From NCBI GenBank assembly GCA_040079795.1, contig JBEBJQ010000002.1, positions 76,301-140,300 on the forward strand: 64,000 nt of DNA, read 5' to 3'. This document shows positions 1-7,064 of this stretch, one piece after another. The notes under the pieces were generated by a model that was given only the letters and a program-made list of their open reading frames with translations, ran no database searches and was not told where the DNA came from. Each line of letters starts with the position of its first letter. Position 1 is the first letter of the stretch. Source of the DNA: SXIZ01 sp040079795. GTDB taxonomy: Bacteria > Pseudomonadota > Gammaproteobacteria > Methylococcales > Methylomonadaceae. The position numbers were made by a program, and so were the translations under genes.

Positions 1-2
1 GC

Positions 3-1631
3 AATAAAGCGGAAGTACCGTTCAAACAATTGTCAAATACCGAGCTCAGTTTTTTGCAAAATCTCTACCAGCAAGCTGGGACTGAAATGCAAGGCCGTGC
101 CGCGCAATTGTCTACGCTCCAAAAAAATACGCTCGGTGATACGGTCAGGTTTACCGAGAATGATCTGGAGATACTGCTACCTGCTTGCGCCCGTTATCTT
201 ACCCACAACGCCATCCGCGGCTGGCTATTTCAGGCCAACGTTGCTGGCAAACCGATGGCTTACGTTGTCACCCGTTTAGACTATACCCCATCGGGTGAAG
301 AAGAAACCGGTAGAATTACCCTGGAACTTAAAGCCAATGCCAAAGGCAAAATAGCTATTTCAACCCTCACCATCCGTGCCCGGGATATTGCTGACAAAAC
401 TCTTACTGAAATTTTTATGGCGAAGGGTTTTTTAAAGGAAACACCTGAACTTATCAGTACCTATGATGATGCCGCAGAACGATACTTTGAATGGTGCGGC
501 CAGTCAGGAGCGCAATTTTCCGGCAAAGGCATTGGATTTTATGCAGAAGACCCCACAGCATCACATCGGAATACGGATTGGGCACGTAAAGATGTTGTGG
601 TGTTATCCACTGAGGGCGGGACTGCCCGTCTGGTCTGCGATGAAAGCATCCTCAGCGAGCGGGTTTTGACTATTGATTCAACAGGCGACATTTTGGCTAA
701 GTATTTGCGTAAGGCCGCCAAAAGTCATCGTTTTGACAGCAAAGTCGAGCTTGAAATTGAAGCCTCACATACTGAAATCCCCAAAGGCTTATTTACCGAC
801 CTACCCGTGCATTGCTACTTGCTGATGTTTCATCTGGAACTGCATCATCATTTATGGGTGCATGTAAACGATATGCAGCCTTACCGCTATCAACCGGAAT
901 TAAAACAAAAACTGATTTTACGCGAAGAACAGATTGATTTAATTGATATTCTGACCGCTGAAATGGATGTCTTGATGGATGATATTGTCGAAGGAAAATC
1001 GGGCGGAACAACCGTGTTATGTGCAGGCCCTGCTGGTGTTGGTAAAACCTTAACCGCCGAAGTCTATTCAGAAATCATCAAGCGTCCTTTGTACCGTGTA
1101 CATTCAGGGCAATTGGGGCTTAATGTAGGTGAAATGGAAAAGGCTTTAAAAGACGTTTTGACTCGGGCCCAACGCTGGGGCGCCGTGATGCTCATCGACG
1201 AGGCGGATGTTTACATCAAGCGGCGTGATAACAACATCGCCATGAATGCAGTGGTCGGGGTGTTTTTAAGGGTTCTGGAATACTTTAACGGCTTGCTATT
1301 TTTGACCACTAATCGAGTGGATGATATTGATGAAGCGATTGTGTCGCGCTGTATTGCCTTAATTAAATATTATCCCCCTGACAGTGAAGCCCGTCGGCAG
1401 ATTTGGCGGGTCATGATCGAACAATTCAATTTGAGCGTTGATGCCCAGCTCATTGATCAATTAGTCAAAAGCTTTCCGGATGCTACAGGCCGAGATATTA
1501 AAGGGCTTTCGAAATTGGTCGCAAAATTCTGCCAGCATAAACAAGTTCCGCCAAGTTTCGAGGTATTTAAGCGCTGCTCAATCTTCAGGGGTATGGATCT
1601 GGAAAAACCAATAATCAATGTACTAAATTAG
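3..1631 (+). CDS. AAA+ family ATPase, 5' end outside the window
   Basis: The frame is open to the left edge, so the true start lies upstream. A TTG at 30 is possible, but nothing there looks like a well-placed ribosome site. The C-terminal third is a classic AAA module: Walker A GPAGVGKT near residue 332 (counted from the TTG), Walker B LIDEADVY near 390, and a sensor-1-like LTTNRVDDIDEAIVSRC stretch. The N-terminal 300 residues match no domain I recognise and probably form a substrate-recognition region. Such ATPases remodel or unfold protein partners. The rhodanese-ankyrin-NafY operon that follows suggests a nif-accessory role, but that is inference from position only. Confident as an AAA ATPase, unsure of function. 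Confidence 0.85.
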   Translation, partial: NKAEVPFKQLSNTELSFLQNLYQQAGTEMQGRAAQLSTLQKNTLGDTVRFTENDLEILLPACARYLTHNAIRGWLFQANVAGKPMAYVVTRLDYTPSGEEETGRITLELKANAKGKIAISTLTIRARDIADKTLTEIFMAKGFLKETPELISTYDDAAERYFEWCGQSGAQFSGKGIGFYAEDPTASHRNTDWARKDVVVLSTEGGTARLVCDESILSERVLTIDSTGDILAKYLRKAAKSHRFDSKVELEIEASHTEIPKGLFTDLPVHCYLLMFHLELHHHLWVHVNDMQPYRYQPELKQKLILREEQIDLIDILTAEMDVLMDDIVEGKSGGTTVLCAGPAGVGKTLTAEVYSEIIKRPLYRVHSGQLGLNVGEMEKALKDVLTRAQRWGAVMLIDEADVYIKRRDNNIAMNAVVGVFLRVLEYFNGLLFLTTNRVDDIDEAIVSRCIALIKYYPPDSEARRQIWRVMIEQFNLSVDAQLIDQLVKSFPDATGRDIKGLSKLVAKFCQHKQVPPSFEVFKRCSIFRGMDLEKPIINVLN

Positions 1632-1635
1632 TACA
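1619..1635. promoter_or_regulatory. Perfect 17-bp inverted repeat, candidate activator site
   Basis: TGTACTAAATTAGTACA is a perfect palindrome overlapping the stop codon of the AAA gene. It starts about 120 bp upstream of the first sigma-54 promoter match, a usual distance for an enhancer-type upstream site. The form is TGT-N11-ACA, one base longer than the TGT-N10-ACA consensus for NifA, so the protein that binds it is uncertain. Confidence 0.4.
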
Positions 1636-1739
1636 GGGCGTCAACATAAGTGACCAATTCTTGGCGCAATATGGTGCAGATTTTTAATCCATTGGGAACC
1701 AAAATTTATAATACATTGAAATATAAATAAATAATATAT

Positions 1740-1755
1740 TGGCATCATTATTGCT
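1740..1755 (+). promoter_or_regulatory. Sigma-54 promoter match (first)
   Basis: TTGGCATCATTATTGCT (1739-1755) has GG at 1741-1742 and GC at 1753-1754 in exactly the spacing of the consensus TGGCAC-N5-TTGC, with one mismatch (T for C) in the -24 element. The expected start of transcription is near 1766. The next element downstream is a strong intrinsic terminator at 1811-1844. Confidence 0.6.
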
Positions 1756-1765
1756 TTTATCATGG

Positions 1766-1844
1766 TAACCTAATCGGTTTCATGTTGTTCCTCATAGTAG
1801 TAGCTCCCTAAGCGTCCTATTTTTTTGATAGGGCGCTTTTTTTT
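1766..1844 (+). ncRNA. Candidate sigma-54-dependent small RNA, about 79 nt
   Basis: The segment begins where transcription from the sigma-54 match at 1740-1755 should start and ends in the T-tract of the terminator at 1811-1844. A small 5' hairpin, AACC-taatc-GGTT (1767-1779), is followed by an unstructured pyrimidine-rich middle and the terminator stem. No ORF of note lies inside. This is the layout of a trans-acting small RNA, but it could equally be the 3' end of the AAA-gene transcript. I recognise no known RNA family. Confidence 0.4.
1811..1844 (+). terminator. Rho-independent terminator
   Basis: The stem AGCGTCCTAT / ATAGGGCGCT (1811-1820 with 1828-1837, one G-U pair) closes a 7-nt loop and is followed by a run of seven T. 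It lies between the two sigma-54 promoter matches and so separates them into two transcription units. Confidence 0.8.
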
Positions 1845-1889
1845 GCCTTGAGCTTTCCATGTCCACTAAAAAACCATTTTTTAAGATAT

Positions 1890-1905
1890 TGGCAGCAATT
1901 TTGCT
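1890..1905 (+). promoter_or_regulatory. Sigma-54 promoter match (second), for the rhodanese operon
   Basis: TTGGCAGCAATTTTGCT (1889-1905) has GG at 1891-1892 and GC at 1903-1904 with correct sigma-54 spacing and one mismatch in the -24 element. Transcription would start near 1916, giving a leader of about 139 nt before the rhodanese start at 2055. Its position just after the terminator makes it the natural promoter for the three-gene operon. Confidence 0.6.
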
Positions 1906-2021
1906 TTATTAAAAGCGTGAGCTTTAAGGCGTTGAAAATATGGACTTAGCTAACACATAGCCAGGTTTTAGAGCAACAAAAGCAACTTAATTGTTAGTTT
2001 TACAACAATCTTTCCCTACAT

Positions 2022-2057
2022 GAGGAATGACTTTTTAAAGTCATTAACAATACGATG
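2022..2057 (+). promoter_or_regulatory. Hairpin lying between Shine-Dalgarno and start codon
   Basis: A GAGGA element at 2022-2026 is 29 nt from the ATG at 2055, too far for normal initiation. Between them AATGACTTT/AAAGTCATT (2026-2034 with 2037-2045) folds into a hairpin. If folded, it would bring the GAGGA to about 9 nt from the ATG. A three-codon ORF, ATG ACT TTT TAA at 2027-2038, is buried in the same hairpin. Confidence 0.4.
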
Positions 2058-2363
2058 AAATTTAAAACCATCTCCATTGTCGACTCTGAAAATCTGATTA
2101 AAGAAACAAAACCAATGATTCTGGATTGTCGGGATCTAAAAGATTATAAAGCAGGCCATCTTGAAGATGCCCTGCATGTGCATGAGGGCTTAAAAGAATC
2201 CCTAGTTAAGCGCGGTGATAAACAACGCAGCTTATTGATATATTGTTATTACGGCCATGCCAGCGAACATCTGGCTGAATTTTTTAGCGATTTTGGTTTT
2301 AAGGATGTTTACAGCCTGGAAGGCGGTTATTCCGGTTGGAAAGAAAAACATCAGGAAGCATGA
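2055..2363 (+). CDS. Single-domain rhodanese-like protein
   Basis: This 102-residue protein is one rhodanese domain of GlpE-like size. It has the DCRDLKDYKAGHLEDA entry motif (residues 24-39), the active-site loop CYYGHAS around residue 70 with the catalytic cysteine, and the C-terminal LEGGYSGWKE motif. Such proteins move sulfane sulfur between donors and acceptors in the cytoplasm. Its stop codon overlaps the start of the ankyrin gene, and a NafY-like gene follows, so a role in sulfur supply or iron-sulfur or FeMo-cofactor work during nitrogen fixation is plausible. Single-domain rhodaneses are known near nif genes in other diazotrophs. Transcription probably starts at the sigma-54 match at 1890. 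Confidence 0.85.
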   Translation: MKFKTISIVDSENLIKETKPMILDCRDLKDYKAGHLEDALHVHEGLKESLVKRGDKQRSLLIYCYYGHASEHLAEFFSDFGFKDVYSLEGGYSGWKEKHQEA

Positions 2364-2815
2364 TGAAGCCTGAAATACGGGATTGGTTACAAGAAAACGC
2401 CTTCTCCATCGCCGCGCCCCAATTAAACAACGCTACGGGTGTTTACCCTTTGATTTTAGCCAGTCAACAAGGCCGCAGTGATGTAGTCAATTTTTTGATC
2501 AACCAAGGTGCAGCTCTGGATGTGGCTGACCAGTATGGCAATAACGCATTGTGGGCCGCTTGTTATGCAGACAACCATGACTGTATTGGCGCACTAATCC
2601 AGGCAGGAATCAAAATAAATCATCCAAACGCCGCCTCTGGTGCTACTGCTTTGATATTTGCAGCCTCCAGCGGCAGGGAAGCGGTTGTAGCACAGCTCTT
2701 GGCGGCGGGTGCTGACTCCACCGTAAAAACCCATGATGATTTCACAGCGTTGGATTTAGCCTCCACCAGAAAAATACTTAAACTCTTATCAAAGCTTGTT
2801 AAACCAGGAGATTGA
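2360..2815 (+). CDS. Ankyrin-repeat protein in nif-type operon
   Basis: About 151 residues containing roughly four ankyrin repeats, with recognisable cores such as GVYPLILASQQGRSDVVNFL, GNNALWAACYADNHDCIGAL and GATALIFAASSGREAVVAQLL-type helices. Ankyrin repeats are protein-binding scaffolds, and there is no catalytic domain. I prefer the ATG at 2360, which overlaps the rhodanese stop as ATGA; the ATG at 2363 is 6 nt after AGGA and is the alternative. The TTG at 2336 would lie inside the rhodanese gene. Overlap upstream and a 1-nt gap downstream point to translational coupling across the trio. The partner protein is not known. Confidence 0.8.
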   Translation: MMKPEIRDWLQENAFSIAAPQLNNATGVYPLILASQQGRSDVVNFLINQGAALDVADQYGNNALWAACYADNHDCIGALIQAGIKINHPNAASGATALIFAASSGREAVVAQLLAAGADSTVKTHDDFTALDLASTRKILKLLSKLVKPGD

Positions 2816-2816
2816 A

Positions 2817-3530
2817 ATGGAAGCATTACCCCGTGAACTCGCCTTACGCATTGCCCTCGCCTCGCGCATCTTACCGGGTATTGATGTCCCTAGGCTGCTG
2901 GAAATTTTGCACGCCCGTGTTGGCTCGCCCCTGGATGATGAAAAATTAAAATCCATCACAGTCACCAATCTTAAAACCGGCTTAGGCAGCCTGGATGGTG
3001 AAGAAGACGGTGAAGACATCGGCATTGGACTTGCCAACATCAAATTAGCCGTACGTTACCTTTGGGGGGACGAAGCGGAAGATGAAGACCTACCGGAAAT
3101 CCTCCCTTATAAAGACGGTGATCTGCCAGATTCTATTCGCGTTGCGATAGGCTCTAACAGCGGCGTGCTGATCAACGGACATTTTGGTTCCTGCATCCGT
3201 TTTCTGGTCTATCAGTTATCGGCAACCGATTATCGGCTGGTTGACATCCGCTCGACCATTGAAGCCGATAGCGCCGAGGACAGGAACCTGTTTCGCGCCA
3301 ATTTAATCAAAGATTGTCACGTTATGTTCGTGCAATCCATCGGGGGACCTGCAGCGGCTAAAGTGATACGCGCCGACATCTACCCGATCAAGATCCCTGA
3401 TGTTACTGAAGCGGTAGATCAGTTAAAAGAATTTCAAAAAGTATTTGCTGCGCCCCCCCCGTGGTTTGCCAAAGCCTTAGGGCGTTCGGCGGAGGAGAGT
3501 GTCAGGTTTACGCATGATGAAGGTTGTTGA
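2817..3530 (+). CDS. NafY/NifX-family dinitrogenase cofactor-binding protein
   Basis: About 237 residues in two parts. The N-terminal 100 residues are helical (PRELALRIALASRILPG...), as in the N-terminal domain of NafY. From about 110 there is a NifX/NifB-type cofactor-binding domain with IAVGSNSGVLINGHFGSC-like sequence (here VAIGSNSGVLINGHFGSC) and QSIGGPAAAKVIRADIYP. In NafY a histidine in the cofactor domain binds FeMo-co; the histidine of NGHFGSC is the obvious candidate. The start at 2817 is chosen because AGGAG (2806-2810) sits 6 nt upstream; a TTG at 2796 has no such site. It follows the ankyrin stop by 1 nt. Likely role: holding FeMo-co or stabilising apodinitrogenase. Confidence 0.85.
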   Translation: MEALPRELALRIALASRILPGIDVPRLLEILHARVGSPLDDEKLKSITVTNLKTGLGSLDGEEDGEDIGIGLANIKLAVRYLWGDEAEDEDLPEILPYKDGDLPDSIRVAIGSNSGVLINGHFGSCIRFLVYQLSATDYRLVDIRSTIEADSAEDRNLFRANLIKDCHVMFVQSIGGPAAAKVIRADIYPIKIPDVTEAVDQLKEFQKVFAAPPPWFAKALGRSAEESVRFTHDEGC

Positions 3531-3554
3531 ATAAGCTCTACACAAAAGCTTAAT

Positions 3555-3578
3555 AGCTCTCTCCCACTGGAGAGGGCT
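3555..3578. repeat. Stem-loop downstream of the NafY-like gene
   Basis: AGCTCTCTCC-cact-GGAGAGGGCT is a 10-bp stem with one wobble pair and a 4-nt loop, 25 nt after the NafY-like stop. No T-run follows, so it is at best a weak terminator, an RNA-stabilising hairpin or a REP-like element. Confidence 0.45.
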
Positions 3579-3635
3579 TAAATCTGCATAATAAATAGCT
3601 AACCCCGAATTTTTTTAATATCGATTCAAAACCAT

Positions 3636-3665
3636 TTGACAAGCTATCAACAATACCGATATAGT
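3636..3665 (+). promoter_or_regulatory. Sigma-70-type promoter
   Basis: A perfect -35 hexamer TTGACA (3636-3641), an 18-bp spacer and TATAGT (3660-3665) lie upstream of the small membrane protein gene. The predicted leader is about 125 nt. This suggests that gene is transcribed apart from the sigma-54 operon before it. Confidence 0.5.
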
Positions 3666-3796
3666 ATTGATACGCTATTGAATGACTGTAATTCACTTAC
3701 CGAGTCCAGTCCTTCAGTTTTTTGGAAACCATTAACCCAAGATTAAATAATTTCACGATTGACTAAGCTTTAGCTATAACAAGAGGAAGACCCTAT

Positions 3797-3985
3797 ATGA
3801 ATAAATTAACAGAAGAAGATATCAAACATGATAAATTTTGGCTAATTATTGGCGCGATTATGCTTACGTTAGTCACCTTAACCCTAGTAGCCAAACATAA
3901 CGAAGAAGCCAAATATTCGCCCATAAAAACTGTACAAGGTCAGGAAACTTCGAAGATGAATGCTCGGGTAATGACTAATAATTGA
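3797..3985 (+). CDS. Small single-pass membrane protein
   Basis: A 62-residue protein with a charged N-terminus (MNKLTEEDIKHDKFW), one strong membrane segment at about residues 15-33 (LIIGAIMLTLVTLTLVAKH) and a polar tail. A good ribosome site, AGAGGA, lies about 10 nt before the ATG, and a sigma-70 promoter match lies further upstream. I recognise no family. It sits 266 bp after the nif-type operon and may or may not be related to it. Presence of both a promoter and a ribosome site makes a real gene likely. Confidence 0.55.
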   Translation: MNKLTEEDIKHDKFWLIIGAIMLTLVTLTLVAKHNEEAKYSPIKTVQGQETSKMNARVMTNN

Positions 3986-4032
3986 TTAACAAGGGCTTAT
4001 TGGGGTTATGTATAACCTGTATGCACGATTGA

Positions 4033-4194
4033 TACTTAGGTGAAAATAGACAGCCGTTAAGTTTATTAAATTCTACTGAAGACGACCAGTTCATCGTAGG
4101 CTGCGGTCTTGGGAAAAATGCTTTAGAGAGTTATCAGGGAATGTTAGCTAATAAACGCTATTCGACAATCGCAACCGTTAAAGAATTACGATAA
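4033..4194 (+). pseudogene. Start-less coding remnant
   Basis: A stop-free frame of about 53 codons with coding-like composition (includes DDQFIVGCGLGKNALESYQG) ends in TAA at 4192-4194, but it has no usable start codon or ribosome site and is preceded in frame by TGA at 4030. It looks like the 3' scrap of a lost gene between the small membrane protein and gltA. I do not recognise the family. Confidence 0.25.
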
Positions 4195-4325
4195 AAATTT
4201 TAAAATTCAAACACTTCTATAGAAACCAGGGATAAGTTCACGATTATTGCTGATTTGCGGGACGGAAATTACCCCTCGCCGCCCTTTAGCTGTATTTAAA
4301 ATCAACTTCCTCAGCACCTTCTTCC

Positions 4326-5627
4326 TTAACTCCGAGTCGCAATCGGCTTTACATCCCGTTGTGCAGGCCCGGTATAAAGCTGCCTGGGGCGACCTATTTT
4401 TTGGTCGGGATCAGCAATCATTTCATCCCATTGGGCAATCCAGCCAATGGATCTCGCCATCGCAAAAATAGCCGTGAACATGGAGGAAGGAATGCCTAAC
4501 GCCCGTAACACGATACCGGAGTAAAAATCGACATTAGGATAAAGCTTTTTGGTAATGAAGTAGTCATCTTCCAGGGCTATACGTTCCAATTCCATGGCGA
4601 GTTTAAACAATGGATCGTCGTGCAAACCTAATTCATTCAATACCTCATGGCAGGTTTCCCGCATCAGTTTTGCGCGCGGGTCATAGTTTTTATACACCCG
4701 GTGTCCAAAGCCCATGAGCCTAAATGGGTCATTTTTATCTTTGGCTTTGGCAATATAAAACCCTATCTGCGCAATATCGCCAATTTCTTCGAGCATTTTT
4801 AAAACCGCTTCGTTAGCGCCGCCATGCGCAGCACCCCATAAACAGGCAATACCTGCGGTTACACAAGCGTAGGGATTTGCACCGCTGGAACCGGCCAAGC
4901 GTACGGTTGAGGTTGAAGCATTTTGTTCGTGGTCAGCATGCAGCACCAGAATTCTATCCAAGGCCCTTACCAACACGGGGTTAGGATGATAAACATCGCA
5001 AGGTGAACCCAACAGCATGTACATGAAATTTTCAACATACCCCAATTTATTTTGAGGATACATAAACGGCATACCGATGCTGTATTTATAGCACATCGCT
5101 ACAATGGTCGGCATTTTTGCAATTAACCGGATTGCACAAATATTCCGGTGATCGGCACGCTTTATGTCAATGGCATCATGGTAAAAAGCCGATAACGCCC
5201 CCACGACCCCGACCATAATGGCCATAGGATGTGCATCGCGGCGAAACCCTTTATAGAAATTGGTCAGTTGGTCATGCACCATCGAATGCTCGGTGGTACT
5301 TTTAATCAGGTCTTTTAACTCTTTAGCATTGGGCAACTCTGCGTGCATTAACAAATAACACACTTCCAAAAAATCGCATTTTTCCGCCAATTGTTCAATG
5401 GGATAACCGCGATACAAAAGTATGCCAGCATCCCCATCAATATAGGTAATCGACGATGAACAGCTTGCCGTAGAAGTAAAACCGGGGTCATAGGTAAATA
5501 AGCCAGTTGTTGAATATAAAGACCGAATGTCGATAACATCAGGCCCCAATGAACCACTTAAAACCGGTAACTCGAATGAGGCCTGAGTTTCTGGGTTGAT
5601 AAACTGCATAGAAGTTGGCTTGTTCAT
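4326..5627 (-). CDS. gltA: Type II citrate synthase
   Basis: At 433 residues this is the normal length for the hexameric, NADH-sensitive citrate synthases of Gram-negative bacteria. It condenses oxaloacetate with acetyl-CoA at the entry to the TCA cycle. Visible family motifs are ITYIDGDAGILLYRGYPIEQ near the N-terminus, HADHEQNASTSTVRLAGSS, WGAAHGGANEAV and the GFGHRVYKNYDPRA loop; the histidines in the last three and an aspartate near the C-terminus (PNVDFYSG) form the active site. It is transcribed alone on the minus strand, with its promoter in the 318-bp gap after ispH. The ribosome site is weak (GAG about 9 nt before the ATG). Confidence 0.97.
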   Translation of the reverse strand: MNKPTSMQFINPETQASFELPVLSGSLGPDVIDIRSLYSTTGLFTYDPGFTSTASCSSSITYIDGDAGILLYRGYPIEQLAEKCDFLEVCYLLMHAELPNAKELKDLIKSTTEHSMVHDQLTNFYKGFRRDAHPMAIMVGVVGALSAFYHDAIDIKRADHRNICAIRLIAKMPTIVAMCYKYSIGMPFMYPQNKLGYVENFMYMLLGSPCDVYHPNPVLVRALDRILVLHADHEQNASTSTVRLAGSSGANPYACVTAGIACLWGAAHGGANEAVLKMLEEIGDIAQIGFYIAKAKDKNDPFRLMGFGHRVYKNYDPRAKLMRETCHEVLNELGLHDDPLFKLAMELERIALEDDYFITKKLYPNVDFYSGIVLRALGIPSSMFTAIFAMARSIGWIAQWDEMIADPDQKIGRPRQLYTGPAQRDVKPIATRS

Positions 5628-5945
5628 GGTAATTGGCTCGGTTATGTCGCACGAAATATGCTAATTTAAGCATTTCGAACTTAGTGAGATTTTACGCAAA
5701 TGAAATATACGCGATCAGTCTAACAAGAAACTGGCAAATTAAAACCATCATAGCAGTATTTCTGTTCTGCCTAAAATAGCCAATTGATTGGATACAAAAA
5801 AACCTAACGGTATATCTAAGCTATATATCCCAAAACAACTATTCGATTATTAAATTAACCACTACAAAATCAATACATTATAAGCTCGCTATAATACTTT
5901 TAAAGTGTTACGGCCAGGTTATTTTTAAGCTATTCTCTAAAGCAC
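5628..5945. other. Intergenic region between ispH and gltA
   Basis: This is 318 bp of AT-rich DNA between two minus-strand genes. It must hold the gltA promoter and the 3' end of the ispH transcript. I see no strong hairpin followed by a T-run, no ORF and no clear operator. Confidence 0.5.
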
Positions 5946-6896
5946 TCAGGCGTTACAATGTTTAACCAACTCCCTCGGTAATGAAAATACCACCTTCTCT
6001 TCAATACCTTTATGCTCAGTCGCAGTAGTACCACCCCATTCTTTCAACTGCCCAATTACTTCCTGCACCAAAACCTCAGGTGCCGAGGCACCCGCTGTCA
6101 CGCCGATCACGCCAACACCATCAAACCATTCCCGTTGCATGTCGTTGGCAGTGTCGATTAGATAGGAAGGCTTACCCAATTGCACCGCTATTTCACGCAA
6201 GCGGTTAGAATTAGAACTGTTAGGGGAGCCAACCACTAAAATAATGTCGCTAATTTTAGCCAAATCATGCACCGCATCCTGGCGATTTTGGGTGGCATAA
6301 CAAATATCATCTTTTTTCTGGTCTTGAATACCGGTAAAGCGCGCATGTAACGCATCAACCATGATTTTGGTATCACTCATGGACAACGTGGTTTGGGTAA
6401 CATACGCCAAATTATCCGGATTATTAACCACTAACTTAGTAACATCCGCAGGTGTTTCAACCAAATAAATAGCACCATTTTTAGTGCTTTTTTCATATTG
6501 CCCCATAGTGCCTTCCACTTCAGGATGACCTGCATGCCCAATCAAGATCACTTCCCGATCCGCTTTCGCATGTTTAGCGACTTGGATATGCACTTTAGTC
6601 ACTAAAGGACAAGTTGCATCAAAAACCGTGAGTTTGCGTTGTTTGGCTTCCGCCTGCACTTTTTTGGAAACCCCGTGCGCACTAAAAATTAGCGTAGAAC
6701 CAACCGGTACATCACTTAAATCTTCAATAAAAATCGCACCTTTTTCCCGGAGCCCTTCCACTACGGTGCGGTTATGCACCACTTCATGACGGACATAGAT
6801 AGGCGCGCCAAAAGCTTCTAAGGCTTTTTCGACAATTTCAATGGCACGGTCTACACCGGCACAGAATCCACGGGGATTAGCGAGTACAATTTGCAT
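5946..6896 (-). CDS. ispH: 4-hydroxy-3-methylbut-2-enyl diphosphate reductase
   Basis: This 316-residue protein carries out the last step of the MEP pathway, reducing HMBPP to IPP and DMAPP with an iron-sulfur cluster. The three cluster cysteines are visible: LANPRGFCAGVDRAI (about residue 12), FDATCPLV (about 96) and DDICYATQNRQ (about 197). The substrate-binding histidines are in RHEVVHNRTVV and GHAGHPEVEGT, and the SPNSSNSNRL loop is present. Length and motifs are complete. It is probably monocistronic, since gaps of 168 bp and 318 bp flank it. Steroid and hopanoid precursors and quinones depend on it. Confidence 0.97.
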   Translation of the reverse strand: MQIVLANPRGFCAGVDRAIEIVEKALEAFGAPIYVRHEVVHNRTVVEGLREKGAIFIEDLSDVPVGSTLIFSAHGVSKKVQAEAKQRKLTVFDATCPLVTKVHIQVAKHAKADREVILIGHAGHPEVEGTMGQYEKSTKNGAIYLVETPADVTKLVVNNPDNLAYVTQTTLSMSDTKIMVDALHARFTGIQDQKKDDICYATQNRQDAVHDLAKISDIILVVGSPNSSNSNRLREIAVQLGKPSYLIDTANDMQREWFDGVGVIGVTAGASAPEVLVQEVIGQLKEWGGTTATEHKGIEEKVVFSLPRELVKHCNA

Positions 6897-7064
6897 ATCT
6901 TGAGTTGTTTAGTAGGTAAAATAATGGTTATTCTAGCGCAATTTTGGTTAAGTTACGATTATTCCCTGCGCCCCTCTAAAGGGATATGTCCATTTGACCA
7001 ATCAGAGTACCGATAGTAATTCTTTTTCCTGCTACAAATGCACATAGTGCTTTACAGGCATTTT

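Noticed and set aside
3451..3460. C8 run in the NafY-like gene as a phase-variation tract
   Set aside because: Eight bases is borderline, the product is cytoplasmic and there is no surface-antigen logic; a similar C8 occurs in the EpsG-like gene by codon choice (DTPPAS).
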